Positions 35,826-44,812 of a stretch of DNA of 64,000 nt are shown here, one piece after another. Each line of letters begins with the position of its first letter. The first letter of the stretch is position 1. The translations under genes were made by a program, and so were the position numbers. The notes under the pieces were generated by a model that saw only the letters and a list, made by a program, of their open reading frames with translations, searched no databases and was not told where the DNA came from. Source of the stretch: JBBQWZ01 sp038210135 (lineage in GTDB: Bacteria; Acidobacteriota; Terriglobia; Bryobacterales; Bryobacteraceae); NCBI GenBank assembly GCA_038210135.1, contig JBBQWZ010000028.1, positions 21,985 to 85,984 on the forward strand. The letters run 5' to 3'.

Positions 35826-36134
35826 CCTCCTTCTGTCTGCCTTCCCTCCCATCTTGTAGTTTTCCTGAAATTTTCTTGAGAATTTACCGGACCCCCGAGC
35901 ACTGACCTTTTTCACCCTTTGGCACCTTGTCGTGAGCTTCCCTGCGGCGCGTTCGCGTCCGGGTTAGTCTTTCGGCTAGCTTGATTCGCCAATCGTCACG
36001 TTCTGCAAAATTTGTTGACTCCAATCGTACGGAGTGATAGGCTCCATTTAAATTGGCTAAACGAACGGGGTCCTAAAGAGAAGACTCGTTTAGTGAAAAG
36101 GGACGTCGCTTCTTGACGATAGAGGAGTCTAAGT
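35826..36134 (+). promoter_or_regulatory. Promoter and leader of the Oar-like receptor gene
   Basis: About 310 bases without a gene. TTGACT (36015-36020), 17-base spacer and TAGGCT (36038-36043) form a plausible sigma-70 promoter. In the transcribed leader, CTAAACGA (36057-36064) and TCGTTTAG (36086-36093) form a perfect 8-base inverted repeat around a 21-base loop. GAGGAG then precedes the ATG at 36135. The region just after the tRNA is pyrimidine-rich with no obvious terminator. Confidence 0.5.
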
Positions 36135-39100
36135 ATGCCTAGTCGCATGTTCTCGCTCGGTGCGCTGTTTGTTCTACTGGCTGCATCGCTTTCCTGGTCG
36201 CAAGATACTCGCGGATCCATTACGGGCCGCGTCACGGATCCGAGTGGCGCAGTGATTCCCAATGCATCCGTTTCCGTTTCCAATCGGTCGATGGGCACAC
36301 TGTCCGCGCTGACGACAAGCACCGATGGTATCTATCGCGCACAACTGTTACAGCCGGGGCTTTATGAGATTACGATTGCCGCCGCGGGGTTCAAGAAAGC
36401 GGTGCGAAGCGCGGTCGAAGTCCGAATCGGCGACCGGCTGGAAATCGACGTCGCGCTCGAAGTCGGCGCGGGCGAACAACAGGTGACGGTGACGAGCGAC
36501 GTTCCTCTCCTAAGCACCGAGAGCGCGTCGGCAGGAACGGTGATTGACGCGCTGCGAGTGGCGAGCCTGCCCGTTTCGTATGGCAATCCGTTCCTCCTGA
36601 TCGGATTGACCGCGGGCGTAACATTCAGTGGCAGCGTCCGGCTGGACCGGCCGTTTGAACCGACGCACATCGTGAACTTCTCGATGGGCGGCACGCGCGG
36701 CAACCTGAACGACATCACGATCGACGGCGCGCCGACGACGGCCACGGCGAACGCGAACGAAGTGACCGCTGCGTACGTCCCGATGACGGACATTGTGCAG
36801 GAGTTCAAGGTGCAGACGAACACCTTCGATGCGGCGTTTGGACAAACCCAGGGCGGCGTCACCAACATCAGCATCAAGAGCGGCACCAACAACTATCACG
36901 GCACGGCGGGATACAGCTTCCAGCGGCCGAGTTTCTGGGCGAACGATTTTTTCCTGAACAAATCCGGTGTTGGGCGGCCGGACTTCCTGTTCGACCGGTA
37001 CGGCGGTTCGATCAGCGGTCCGGTGGTTTTGCCGAAGCTGTACAACGGTAAGAATAAGACGTTCTTCCTCTTCGGCTACGAATACATTAAGGATGCCAGG
37101 CCGCGGCATGACGACACGACGAACACGGTTCCGACGCCGGCGATGCGGAGGGGGGACTTTTCCGCTCTGCTAACGCCGCCGGCGGGCACGGCTCCGATCG
37201 TGATTTACGATCCGGCGACGCGCGTTGCGATCGCGGGCGGACGCTTCCAGCAGACTCCGTTCGCCGGCAACAGGATCGATCCAGCCCGTTTCGACAAAGT
37301 GGGCGCGGCGATCCTGTCGTACTATCCGTCGACGGAAACGACGCCTGGCGATCCGCTGGGCCAGCAGAACTACCGCGACGCGACCACAGCCGAAAAGACC
37401 GGCTATTACAACCACACGACGCGGGTGGATCAAAATATCGGCCAGAAGCAGCGCTTCTTTGTTCGCTACAGCGCGTATCAGCGCGACAGCACGTACAACA
37501 ACTACTTCAATAACGAGTTCGTTGGGACGCAGTTCTACTTCTATTCGAAGGCGGCCGCTTTCGATCACGTGTACACGCTCTCGCCGACAATGCTGTTGAA
37601 CACCCGCTATTCGTATAGCCGGTTCATTCGCGGTTCCGATCAGCCGCCGTCGGCCATCGGATTCGATCTGACGAAGCTGGGATTTTCGCCGCAGTACATA
37701 AGCGAGGTTCCGGCCAGCCAGGTTCGCTTCCCGCGGGTCAACCTAACCGGTTACATCAGTAACGGCTCGACGAATGAGAATCGGCCGGTTATGAATCACA
37801 CCTTCGCGTCGACTTTGACGAAGTCGATGGGCGCGCACTCGCTGCGCGGCGGAGTCGAATTACGCGTGTATCAGGAAACGGACCAGTTCAAGAGCAATCA
37901 GCAGACCGGGCAGTTCACGTTTGGAACCACATGGACTCGCGGACCACTCGACAACTCCGCCGGATCGTCGGGCAGCATCGGCCAGTCGGTCGCGGCCTTG
38001 CTGCTTGGCCTGCCGGATTCGGGCAGCATCACTCGGCAGTCGGATTACGCGGAACAGTCCAGATCATGGGGCTTCTTCTTCCAGGACGACTGGAAGGTGA
38101 GCAAGCGCCTGACGGTAAACCTCGGACTTCGCTACGAGTTTGAAACTCCGCTGACCGAGCGGTACAACCGCAGCGCGCTCGGTTTCGATACCAGCTATAT
38201 TCAGCCGATTTCGGCGGCGGCGCAGGCGAAGTACGCGACCATCTTCCCCAACATCCCGGGCGGATTCGCGCAGCTTCCTCCCGAGGCCCTCGTTCTTCGC
38301 GGCGGAATGACCTTCCCCGGCGTTGGCGGCAACGGCCGCAACCTCTATAACACTCCGAAGAACGTGTTCATGCCGCGCGTCGGCCTGGCGTACAAGCTGA
38401 CCGACAAAACGGTGGTTCGTTCCGGCTTCGGAATGTTCGCGGGCTTTCTCGGCGAACGCCGCGGAGACGTGATCCAGAACGGCTTCACGCAGAACACCAA
38501 CATGGTTCTGTCCAACGACAACGGATTGCACTTCATCAGCTCGCTGGCGAATCCGTTCCCGAACGGCGTCGCCGAGCCCGTGGGAGCCGCGGCCGGCCAG
38601 CAGACGTTCCTCGGACAGACGTTCAGCTACTTCAACCAGAATCCGAAGATTCCGCTGACGATGCGCTGGGAGTTGAGCTTGCAACATGAATTCAAGGGCT
38701 TCCTGTTTGAAGGCGCTTATATTGGAAACAAGACCAACCACATTGAAATTTCGACCATCAACGGAACTACCGCGACGTTGGGCCGCAACATCAACGCGCT
38801 GCCGTACCAATACTTGAGCACGCTAAAGACCCGCGACGACGTGAACAACAACCTGCTGACCGCGACGTTCGCGAATCCGCTGGTAGGGTTAGTTGCCGGA
38901 AACAGCCAGCCGATCTACACGGGCACCACGACCAACCGGCAGACGCTACTCTCGCCGTTCCCGGCGTTCGGCTCGAACGCAATCTATACGTCCGATAACT
39001 CGGGCTATAGCTGGTATCACAGCGCGCAGTTCACGGCCTCGCGCCGGTTCGCTAAGGGCGTGACGGTGCAGGGAAGTTACACGTTCCAGAAGTGGATGCA

Positions 39101-39719
39101 GGCGACCAACCTGTTGAATCCGGCCGATGCGGCTCCGGTCCGCGAGATCTCGGATTTCGACGCGCCGCATCGCATCAACATCAGCAGCATCTGGTCACTG
39201 CCGTTCGGCCAGGGCCGGGCGCTGGCCAACGGTTCGAACGCGTTCCTCTCGCGGCTGGTCGGCGGCTGGGAAGTTTCCGGTATCTGGAGCATCCAGAGTG
39301 GATTCCCGCTGCCGTGGGGCAACGTGATCTACAACGGCGATCCGGCCAACATCCAGTTGCCGCTGGATCAGCGCTCGCCGGAGCATTGGTTTAACGTGGC
39401 GGGCTTTGAGACCGCTACCGCGAAGCAGTTACTCGCGAACCAGGTGCGCACCTGGCCGTTCCGCTTCTCGTCGCTCCGCGGACCCCGTCAGAATAACGTG
39501 GACGTCGCGTTGATCAAGCAGACGACGATCAAGGAAGGTATGAAGGCGGAATTCCGCGCGGAAGCCTTGAACGTCTCGAACCATCCCTTCTTCCCGAATC
39601 CGAATATGACGGCGACGACCGCGCAGAGCGTGCAGGATACGGGCTTCGGCCAGATCAGCGCCTCGACGCAGAATAACTATGCGCGCCGCTTGCAGTTGAG
39701 CTTGCGGTTCGTTTTTTAG
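36135..39719 (+). CDS. Oar-like TonB-dependent outer-membrane receptor
   Basis: 1194 residues. Signal peptide (1-22), a carboxypeptidase regulatory-like beta domain (about 25-105, GSITGRVTDPSGAVIPNASV), a plug domain (about 115-260, with VQEFKVQTNTFDAAFGQTQG) and a large beta-barrel ending in Phe (LSLRFVF). This is the architecture of the very large receptor family of Solibacter-like bacteria, thought to import oligosaccharides or other polymers with TonB. No specific substrate genes adjoin it, so the ligand is unknown. Confidence 0.93.
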   Translation: MPSRMFSLGALFVLLAASLSWSQDTRGSITGRVTDPSGAVIPNASVSVSNRSMGTLSALTTSTDGIYRAQLLQPGLYEITIAAAGFKKAVRSAVEVRIGDRLEIDVALEVGAGEQQVTVTSDVPLLSTESASAGTVIDALRVASLPVSYGNPFLLIGLTAGVTFSGSVRLDRPFEPTHIVNFSMGGTRGNLNDITIDGAPTTATANANEVTAAYVPMTDIVQEFKVQTNTFDAAFGQTQGGVTNISIKSGTNNYHGTAGYSFQRPSFWANDFFLNKSGVGRPDFLFDRYGGSISGPVVLPKLYNGKNKTFFLFGYEYIKDARPRHDDTTNTVPTPAMRRGDFSALLTPPAGTAPIVIYDPATRVAIAGGRFQQTPFAGNRIDPARFDKVGAAILSYYPSTETTPGDPLGQQNYRDATTAEKTGYYNHTTRVDQNIGQKQRFFVRYSAYQRDSTYNNYFNNEFVGTQFYFYSKAAAFDHVYTLSPTMLLNTRYSYSRFIRGSDQPPSAIGFDLTKLGFSPQYISEVPASQVRFPRVNLTGYISNGSTNENRPVMNHTFASTLTKSMGAHSLRGGVELRVYQETDQFKSNQQTGQFTFGTTWTRGPLDNSAGSSGSIGQSVAALLLGLPDSGSITRQSDYAEQSRSWGFFFQDDWKVSKRLTVNLGLRYEFETPLTERYNRSALGFDTSYIQPISAAAQAKYATIFPNIPGGFAQLPPEALVLRGGMTFPGVGGNGRNLYNTPKNVFMPRVGLAYKLTDKTVVRSGFGMFAGFLGERRGDVIQNGFTQNTNMVLSNDNGLHFISSLANPFPNGVAEPVGAAAGQQTFLGQTFSYFNQNPKIPLTMRWELSLQHEFKGFLFEGAYIGNKTNHIEISTINGTTATLGRNINALPYQYLSTLKTRDDVNNNLLTATFANPLVGLVAGNSQPIYTGTTTNRQTLLSPFPAFGSNAIYTSDNSGYSWYHSAQFTASRRFAKGVTVQGSYTFQKWMQATNLLNPADAAPVREISDFDAPHRINISSIWSLPFGQGRALANGSNAFLSRLVGGWEVSGIWSIQSGFPLPWGNVIYNGDPANIQLPLDQRSPEHWFNVAGFETATAKQLLANQVRTWPFRFSSLRGPRQNNVDVALIKQTTIKEGMKAEFRAEALNVSNHPFFPNPNMTATTAQSVQDTGFGQISASTQNNYARRLQLSLRFVF

Positions 39720-39743
39720 AGCCACGTTCGTCGAAGTTGGTAG

Positions 39744-39790
39744 GCGCGGAAGCCCGGAGGGAACCAGGAGGTTCGTCCGGGCTTTCGCGC
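39744..39790 (+). terminator. Strong hairpin after the Oar-like gene
   Basis: A 15-base stem (GCGCGGAAGCCCGGA at 39744-39758 against 39776-39790, one G-T pair) with a 17-base loop, 25 bases after the stop codon. No T-run follows, so it is not a textbook intrinsic terminator, but it may stop or stabilise the long transcript. Confidence 0.55.
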
Positions 39791-39914
39791 ATATGGGCGG
39801 GCTGTTTGGATGAGGCCAGTCGAGTATCATTAGGAAAATCTAAACACGGAGCTTCGCTGGTAAACCGTTCCGAAGGGCGCGGGATCCGAGTCGCGTCCGT
39901 ACCCGAGGAGCCCC

Positions 39915-40607
39915 GTGTACTGTTCGCAATGCCAATCGCCGATCGCACCGGGCGGCCAGTTCTGTGACAAATGCGGTGCGCGATTGCCCAGTTCCGCGCC
40001 GGAGTTGCACGCGGGCGATCCACCGCGGGTACCGTTGCCGGCGGGGCCGCCGCTCCTCGGTCAGGTTCCGCTTCCAGGTCAGGTTCCGCCGTCTGGAAAT
40101 CCGGGTTTCGTTCCGCCGCCGAACTACGGGCCGCACTACATTCCCCCCCAGCCAAGGCTGCCGTATGCGACCTGGGCGGATCGCGTGATCGGATTTCTGA
40201 TCGATCAATTCCTGGTGGTGATCGCAATGATCGCCCTCGGCACAGTCGGATTCGGCCTGATTGCAGGAGCAATCGGGCTGAACACGCACGACGGCACAGG
40301 TGGAATCCTCTGCTTGCTGTTCTTGCTGTTTCCGTTCGCGACGCTCGCCGTCGGTTTCTACAATACCGTCTACCTGATCGCAACCCGCGGAGCTTCGATC
40401 GGACAGGGCGTCATGAAGCTGCGCGTTGTTTCGGCGACCGGCGGAAATCTCACAATGGGTACAGCATTCATTCGACTTTTGATCCGCGTGGTGCTGAGCC
40501 TCATCCCGATCATCGGGTTTCTCAACCTGCTCTGGCCGCTCTGGGATGAGCAGAGGCAGACGTTGCACGATAAGGCAGTCGGCTGTTTCGTGATCAAAAC
40601 AGGATGA
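39915..40607 (+). CDS. Zinc-ribbon RDD-family membrane protein (3)
   Basis: 230 residues from a GTG start preceded by GAGGAG. Zinc ribbon CSQC and CDKC, a Pro-rich linker (about 25-80), then an RDD domain with TWADRVIGFLIDQFLVV, three predicted helices and GASIGQGVMKLRVVS. Third member of the family in the window, more distant from the tandem pair at 20.3-21.6 kb. Its stop overlaps the next start as ATGA, coupling it to the DUF2752 gene. Confidence 0.83.
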   Translation: MYCSQCQSPIAPGGQFCDKCGARLPSSAPELHAGDPPRVPLPAGPPLLGQVPLPGQVPPSGNPGFVPPPNYGPHYIPPQPRLPYATWADRVIGFLIDQFLVVIAMIALGTVGFGLIAGAIGLNTHDGTGGILCLLFLLFPFATLAVGFYNTVYLIATRGASIGQGVMKLRVVSATGGNLTMGTAFIRLLIRVVLSLIPIIGFLNLLWPLWDEQRQTLHDKAVGCFVIKTG

Positions 40608-41041
40608 TTGCCTCAACCACAACGCTTCCGAATCGTCCGCGGGCCGGATCGGCTTCCGTCGTGGTCTCGATCGCGATCCTCGTCCAATTGGCCTTGGTGC
40701 GTCTTGCGTTTTGGTCGGACGGCAGGACCGTACTCTTCCTCGGCGCTCCGTTCGGAGCGGATTGCTGGGTTCGGACGCACTTCGGATTTCCGTGTCCGGC
40801 GTGTGGTTTGACGCGCAGCGTGACGTTGACACTCTACGGAAATTGGTCGCAGGCGATGACGCTGCATCCGGCCGGTCCGTTGGCCGTCGCCGGATTGTCG
40901 CTATTCGCAGGCGGGCTGTTTTGGACAGCCGTGGTGCCATGGCGGCGGGATCTTCTGCTCAACGCATCGCTCCTATACGCGGGCGTCGCTCTTGTCTGGT
41001 GGACGGCGTGGTGGATCGGGCAGGTTAAAATCCTCGGTTGA
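40604..41041 (+). CDS. DUF2752 family membrane protein
   Basis: 145 residues with about three membrane helices. The family motif FPCPACGLTRS lies at about residues 62-72, followed by a helix-rich half. DUF2752 proteins are small membrane proteins of unknown role; the CPxCGxTR motif could bind metal or a thiol. Co-translated with the zinc-ribbon RDD protein. Confidence 0.85.
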   Translation: MIASTTTLPNRPRAGSASVVVSIAILVQLALVRLAFWSDGRTVLFLGAPFGADCWVRTHFGFPCPACGLTRSVTLTLYGNWSQAMTLHPAGPLAVAGLSLFAGGLFWTAVVPWRRDLLLNASLLYAGVALVWWTAWWIGQVKILG

Positions 41042-41155
41042 TCGATTCCGGTACAGAGGCGAATCTAAGGAAAATGGTTTGCTGAAGCGTACGCCGAGGA
41101 CTTCTAGCGGAATTCACAGGCGCGAACGCTATCGATGATAACCTACAAAAACACT

Positions 41156-42010
41156 ATGATCACGCGGACTCTAGGCATTCGGTTGGGTGCGGCGGCGATG
41201 GCGATGGCGGGAATGTGGGTTGCGTATACGCAGCAGCCCCAACAGCCGCAGCCTCTGACGATTGCGAAGGTGAAGGGCGATCTGTATAACATCGTCGGCA
41301 GCGGCGGCAATGTCGGCGTGTACGTCACGAGCGAAGGTGTAATCCTGATCGACGACAAGTTCACCCAGAACTACGACGAGATCGTCGCAAAGGTGAAGAG
41401 CGTGACCGACAAGCCCATCCGATATGTCCTGAATACGCATCATCACGGCGACCATACCGGCAGCAACGCGAAATTCCTGCCGACGGCGGAGGTCATCGCG
41501 CACAAAAACGCGCGGATCAACATTGTCGAAAAGAAGCAGACTGGCGCGCCGCGGATCAGTTTTTCTGACGAACAACAAATCGATTTGGGTGGCAAGACCG
41601 TCATCATGCGTTGGTTCGGTCGCGGACACACCAACGGCGATGCGGTGGTCTACTTTCCGGAGTTGAAGGTCGTCCACATGGGCGATCTATTCGTCACCAG
41701 TGGACCCTTCATCGATGCGTCGTCGAATGGCAGCGGAGCGGAATGGACGAAGACCATCGACGCGGTGATGGCTTGGGACTTCGATACCGTGATTCCTGGC
41801 CACGGCGATGTTTCGACGCGCGCGGACCTCGTAAAGTGGAACCAGAATTTCGCCATCTTGAAGCAACGGGTTGGCGCGATTTACAAGGAAGGCAAGAGCA
41901 AAGAAGACGCGGCGAAGTCTCTGAAAGTGGACGACCTGGGGTTCCAAGGCGCGGGCCCCATGTACAATCGCACGATCGCGGCGCTGTACGACGAGCTTGG
42001 CAAGAAATGA
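41156..42010 (+). CDS. Periplasmic metallo-beta-lactamase-fold hydrolase
   Basis: 284 residues from ATG 41156, which starts a clean signal peptide (ATG 41135 is possible). The metal site is seen as THHHGDHTG (HxHxDH), the His in GRGHTNGDAV, the Asp in HMGDLF and the His in IPGHGD, a complete two-metal set. It is a class B-like or glyoxalase II-like hydrolase acting outside the cytoplasm; substrate unknown. Its stop overlaps the start of the cysteine dioxygenase-like gene (ATGA). Confidence 0.85.
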   Translation: MITRTLGIRLGAAAMAMAGMWVAYTQQPQQPQPLTIAKVKGDLYNIVGSGGNVGVYVTSEGVILIDDKFTQNYDEIVAKVKSVTDKPIRYVLNTHHHGDHTGSNAKFLPTAEVIAHKNARINIVEKKQTGAPRISFSDEQQIDLGGKTVIMRWFGRGHTNGDAVVYFPELKVVHMGDLFVTSGPFIDASSNGSGAEWTKTIDAVMAWDFDTVIPGHGDVSTRADLVKWNQNFAILKQRVGAIYKEGKSKEDAAKSLKVDDLGFQGAGPMYNRTIAALYDELGKK

Positions 42011-42570
42011 GCGGAGCAGTTGCAATTGAGTCGCTGCAAGCGGAGATCGATGCCGCGGTCCGGCTGGGAGATCGGCAGGCGATCGTCGAAAAGATTCGCG
42101 AGGACCTTTCCCGGGCTATTCGCGATGGCTCCCTACGCCTGCCGGACGTCGTGCGAATTCCCGCCGACGACCGCTATGCGCGCCGGTTGATGTTTTCGAA
42201 TCCGGCGCTCGATTACACCGCCGTCGCGATGACTTGGGGTCCGGGGCAGGGCACGGCGGTCCATGATCACGCGGGCATTTGGTGCGTCGAAGGCGTCGTC
42301 GAGGGCGAGATGGAAGTCACCCAGTACGAACTGGAGGAAGAACGCGACGGGCTGTGCCGCTTCGAGCGCAAGCAGCGTATCCAGGCACGCGTCGGTTCGG
42401 CCGGATGGCTGATTCCGCCGTATGAACATCACGTACTGGCTAACGCGACGGATCGCGTGGCGGTAACGCTTCATATTTATGGCGGCGAGATGGAGCAGTG
42501 TAATATTTTCGTGCCGCGAGAAGGCAACTGGTACGAGCGTCAGTCGCGTACGCTTGTGTACGATAGCTAA
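42007..42570 (+). CDS. Cysteine dioxygenase-like cupin
   Basis: 187 residues. Iron-dependent thiol dioxygenases oxidise cysteine to cysteine sulfinate. The 3-His site is H86, H88 (AVHDHAG) and H141 or H142 (PPYEHHV). R60 sits where the carboxylate-binding Arg of true CDO lies, favouring cysteine over 3-mercaptopropionate. C93 and Y158 (LHIYGG) match the positions of the Cys-Tyr crosslink pair of mammalian CDO. The frame extends upstream inside the previous gene; ATG 42007 is chosen for the ATGA overlap and the family's N-terminus. Confidence 0.82.
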   Translation: MSGAVAIESLQAEIDAAVRLGDRQAIVEKIREDLSRAIRDGSLRLPDVVRIPADDRYARRLMFSNPALDYTAVAMTWGPGQGTAVHDHAGIWCVEGVVEGEMEVTQYELEEERDGLCRFERKQRIQARVGSAGWLIPPYEHHVLANATDRVAVTLHIYGGEMEQCNIFVPREGNWYERQSRTLVYDS

Positions 42571-42727
42571 AACCGTTGGATGTCGCGGTACCGTACTGGT
42601 AAATGGGGGCGTGCCGGGGCATGCAAAGGCGAATTTTCGACCTTACTTCGTATCCTAAGGCGTCCCAGGCGCATCCAATGGTCAGTCCTTCCGGATTTGC
42701 AACCGTTTGTCTTTCAGCGATCCATCG

Positions 42728-43582
42728 ATGAGGTTACGCCTTCTTTTATTAGTCACTTTCGCGACGCTCGCCTTAGCCGCCTCGGGCAACGAATATGAGC
42801 GCGCCAAGGACCTTTATCAGCGCACGGACTACCTTGGCGCGCTCAAGATTCTGGTCCCGCTGGACCAAAAAGATGCGAAGACTTGGCTGCTGATTGGCCA
42901 GTCGTACTTCATGGAAGCCGAATACAAAAAGGCGACTGACGCGTTCGACAAGGCTGTCATCGCTTCACCCAATAATTCGGAGTACATCCACTGGCTTGGG
43001 CGCGCGTACGGACGCCGGGCCGAGACCTCGAGCCCGCTGTTGGCTTTGAATCATGCGTCGAAAACCCGCCAATTGTTCGAGCGGGCGGTGATGCTTGATC
43101 CGCACAATGGCGAGGCATTGAACGACCTGTTCGATTACTACCTGAACGCTCCGGGATTTCTTGGCGGCGGCTCTTCAAAGGCCGAACAACTGGTCGCCAA
43201 GATCGAGAAGCTGGACGCGGCGGAAGGCCAATTCTCACGGGCGCAATTGGCGGAGCATCAAAAAGATTATGCGCGCGCAGAACAGTACTTCCGTCGTGCG
43301 ATCGAGATGGCGCCGCGCCAAGTGGGACGCGTCCTGGACCTGGCAAAGTTCCTGGCGATGCGGGGACGGCAAACTGAGGCGGATGCCGCATTCGAGCAGG
43401 CCATGCGAATCGCGCCGGAGGATCCGCGCGTGCTGTTCTCTCGCGCGGAAGTGCTGATCAAAGCCCATCGCAATTTAGACGAGGCAAAAAAGTTGCTGAA
43501 GCAGTATCTGCAACGGACGCTTTCCCCGGACGACCCGCCCCGCGAAAAAGCGCAGCAGCTTTTGAAACAGATCGGCTCCTGA
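42728..43582 (+). CDS. Secreted TPR protein
   Basis: 284 residues. Signal peptide (1-17, ending ALAAS) and then at least five tetratricopeptide-like helix pairs (for example YERAKDLYQRTDYLGALKIL, YKKATDAFDKAVIASPN, YARAEQYFRRAIEMAP, AFEQAMRIAPEDPRVL). A periplasmic scaffold for protein contacts. It lies 18 bases before an ABC permease gene and may be part of the same export system. ATG 42728 chosen; the earlier TTG-type start adds no signal features. Confidence 0.75.
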   Translation: MRLRLLLLVTFATLALAASGNEYERAKDLYQRTDYLGALKILVPLDQKDAKTWLLIGQSYFMEAEYKKATDAFDKAVIASPNNSEYIHWLGRAYGRRAETSSPLLALNHASKTRQLFERAVMLDPHNGEALNDLFDYYLNAPGFLGGGSSKAEQLVAKIEKLDAAEGQFSRAQLAEHQKDYARAEQYFRRAIEMAPRQVGRVLDLAKFLAMRGRQTEADAAFEQAMRIAPEDPRVLFSRAEVLIKAHRNLDEAKKLLKQYLQRTLSPDDPPREKAQQLLKQIGS

Positions 43583-43600
43583 GAGAATAGAAGTTCCGCA

Positions 43601-44809
43601 GTGCTGCGCTCTGAAACAATTCGCACGAGTTTACAGGCGCTAAGCGCGAACAAGGTCAGAACCTTTCTCACCGCGTTGGGCCTGATGATCGGCAATGCGT
43701 CGGTCATCCTGGTCGTCACCATTTCGCTGACAAGCCGTGACTATATCCTGGCGCAGATTCAAAGAATCGGATCGAACCTGATCTACGCACAGTACGAGGC
43801 GGGCAACAATCCATCCTCCGCGGCGGTGGACGCCGACTTTGTGAAGATCGCCGACGTCGAGGCGGTCCGCCGCCAGCTGGGTTCGCGGATCGTGGCCGCC
43901 ACCGGCGTCATGAATAATTACGACCGGCTGCGCGTCAACGGCAAAGACGAGGATATTTCCATCATCGGGTCGGACGAGTATTATCACAGCGTCCGCAATC
44001 TGGCGTTGCTCGCTGGACGGTTCTTGGATTCGAGCGACATTACTTTGCGGCAGCGCGTCGCACTGCTAACGGAAAAGCTGGCGAAGCGAATCTATGGAAG
44101 CCAGAGTTCCGCGGTCGGCCAAACCATCAAGCTCCACGGGCTGCAGTTTACGATCGTTGGCACATTCAAGGAACGGGCGGAAAGCTTTGGGCTTTCCGAA
44201 GTCTCCGCCGAGACCGTTCTCATTCCGATTACCGTACTTCGAAATTTCGCACCGATCGAGCGAATCGATCCACTATATGTGCAGGCCGTCAGTCCGGCCG
44301 ACGTCGAGCCGGTGACCGGGATTGTGCGCACCATTATCGAGAGCCGTCACCGCCCAGGCGCGCGCTATAAAGTGGACAATCTCGGCGAAATTCTAAATAC
44401 GGCGAAGAGTATCGCGACCATTCTTTCGGTGGTGCTTGTCCTGGTTTCTGCGATCGCCTTGGTGATCTCCGGAATCGGCATTATGAACATCATGCTGGTC
44501 ACGGTCACCGAACGGACTCGCGAGATCGGCTTGCGGATGGCCGTCGGCGCCGGCCGCCGCGCTGTGTTGGAGCAGTTTCTGACCGAGGCGGTCATTATCA
44601 GCGTCGCCGGAGGAGCCCTGGGAATCGTGGCGGGAATCGCGATTCCGCTCGCCATTCAATTCTTCGCGGAAGACTTTGCCATTCCGATTTCCTATTGGTC
44701 GATCCTGATCGCGTTCGGCGTCTCGGCCGCGGTGGGGTTGATCTTCGGCTATCTTCCCGCGAGCCGCGCGTCGCGTCTGAATCCGACCGAAGCACTTCGA
44801 TACGAGTAA
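43601..44809 (+). CDS. MacB/FtsX-type ABC transporter permease, no ATPase domain
   Basis: 402 residues, GTG start. The MacB membrane-subunit plan: N-terminal helix after SLQALSANKVRTFLTALGLM, a periplasmic MacB-PCD domain (about 45-275), then three helices with GIGIMNIMLVTVTERTREIG, LRMAVGAGRR and the ending PASRASRLNPTEALRYE. MacB-type proteins work with an ATPase, a periplasmic adaptor and TolC to export peptides, toxins or lipoproteins. A TolC homologue follows directly, but no ATPase or adaptor gene is beside it. Confidence 0.88.
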   Translation: MLRSETIRTSLQALSANKVRTFLTALGLMIGNASVILVVTISLTSRDYILAQIQRIGSNLIYAQYEAGNNPSSAAVDADFVKIADVEAVRRQLGSRIVAATGVMNNYDRLRVNGKDEDISIIGSDEYYHSVRNLALLAGRFLDSSDITLRQRVALLTEKLAKRIYGSQSSAVGQTIKLHGLQFTIVGTFKERAESFGLSEVSAETVLIPITVLRNFAPIERIDPLYVQAVSPADVEPVTGIVRTIIESRHRPGARYKVDNLGEILNTAKSIATILSVVLVLVSAIALVISGIGIMNIMLVTVTERTREIGLRMAVGAGRRAVLEQFLTEAVIISVAGGALGIVAGIAIPLAIQFFAEDFAIPISYWSILIAFGVSAAVGLIFGYLPASRASRLNPTEALRYE

Positions 44810-44812
44810 TCT

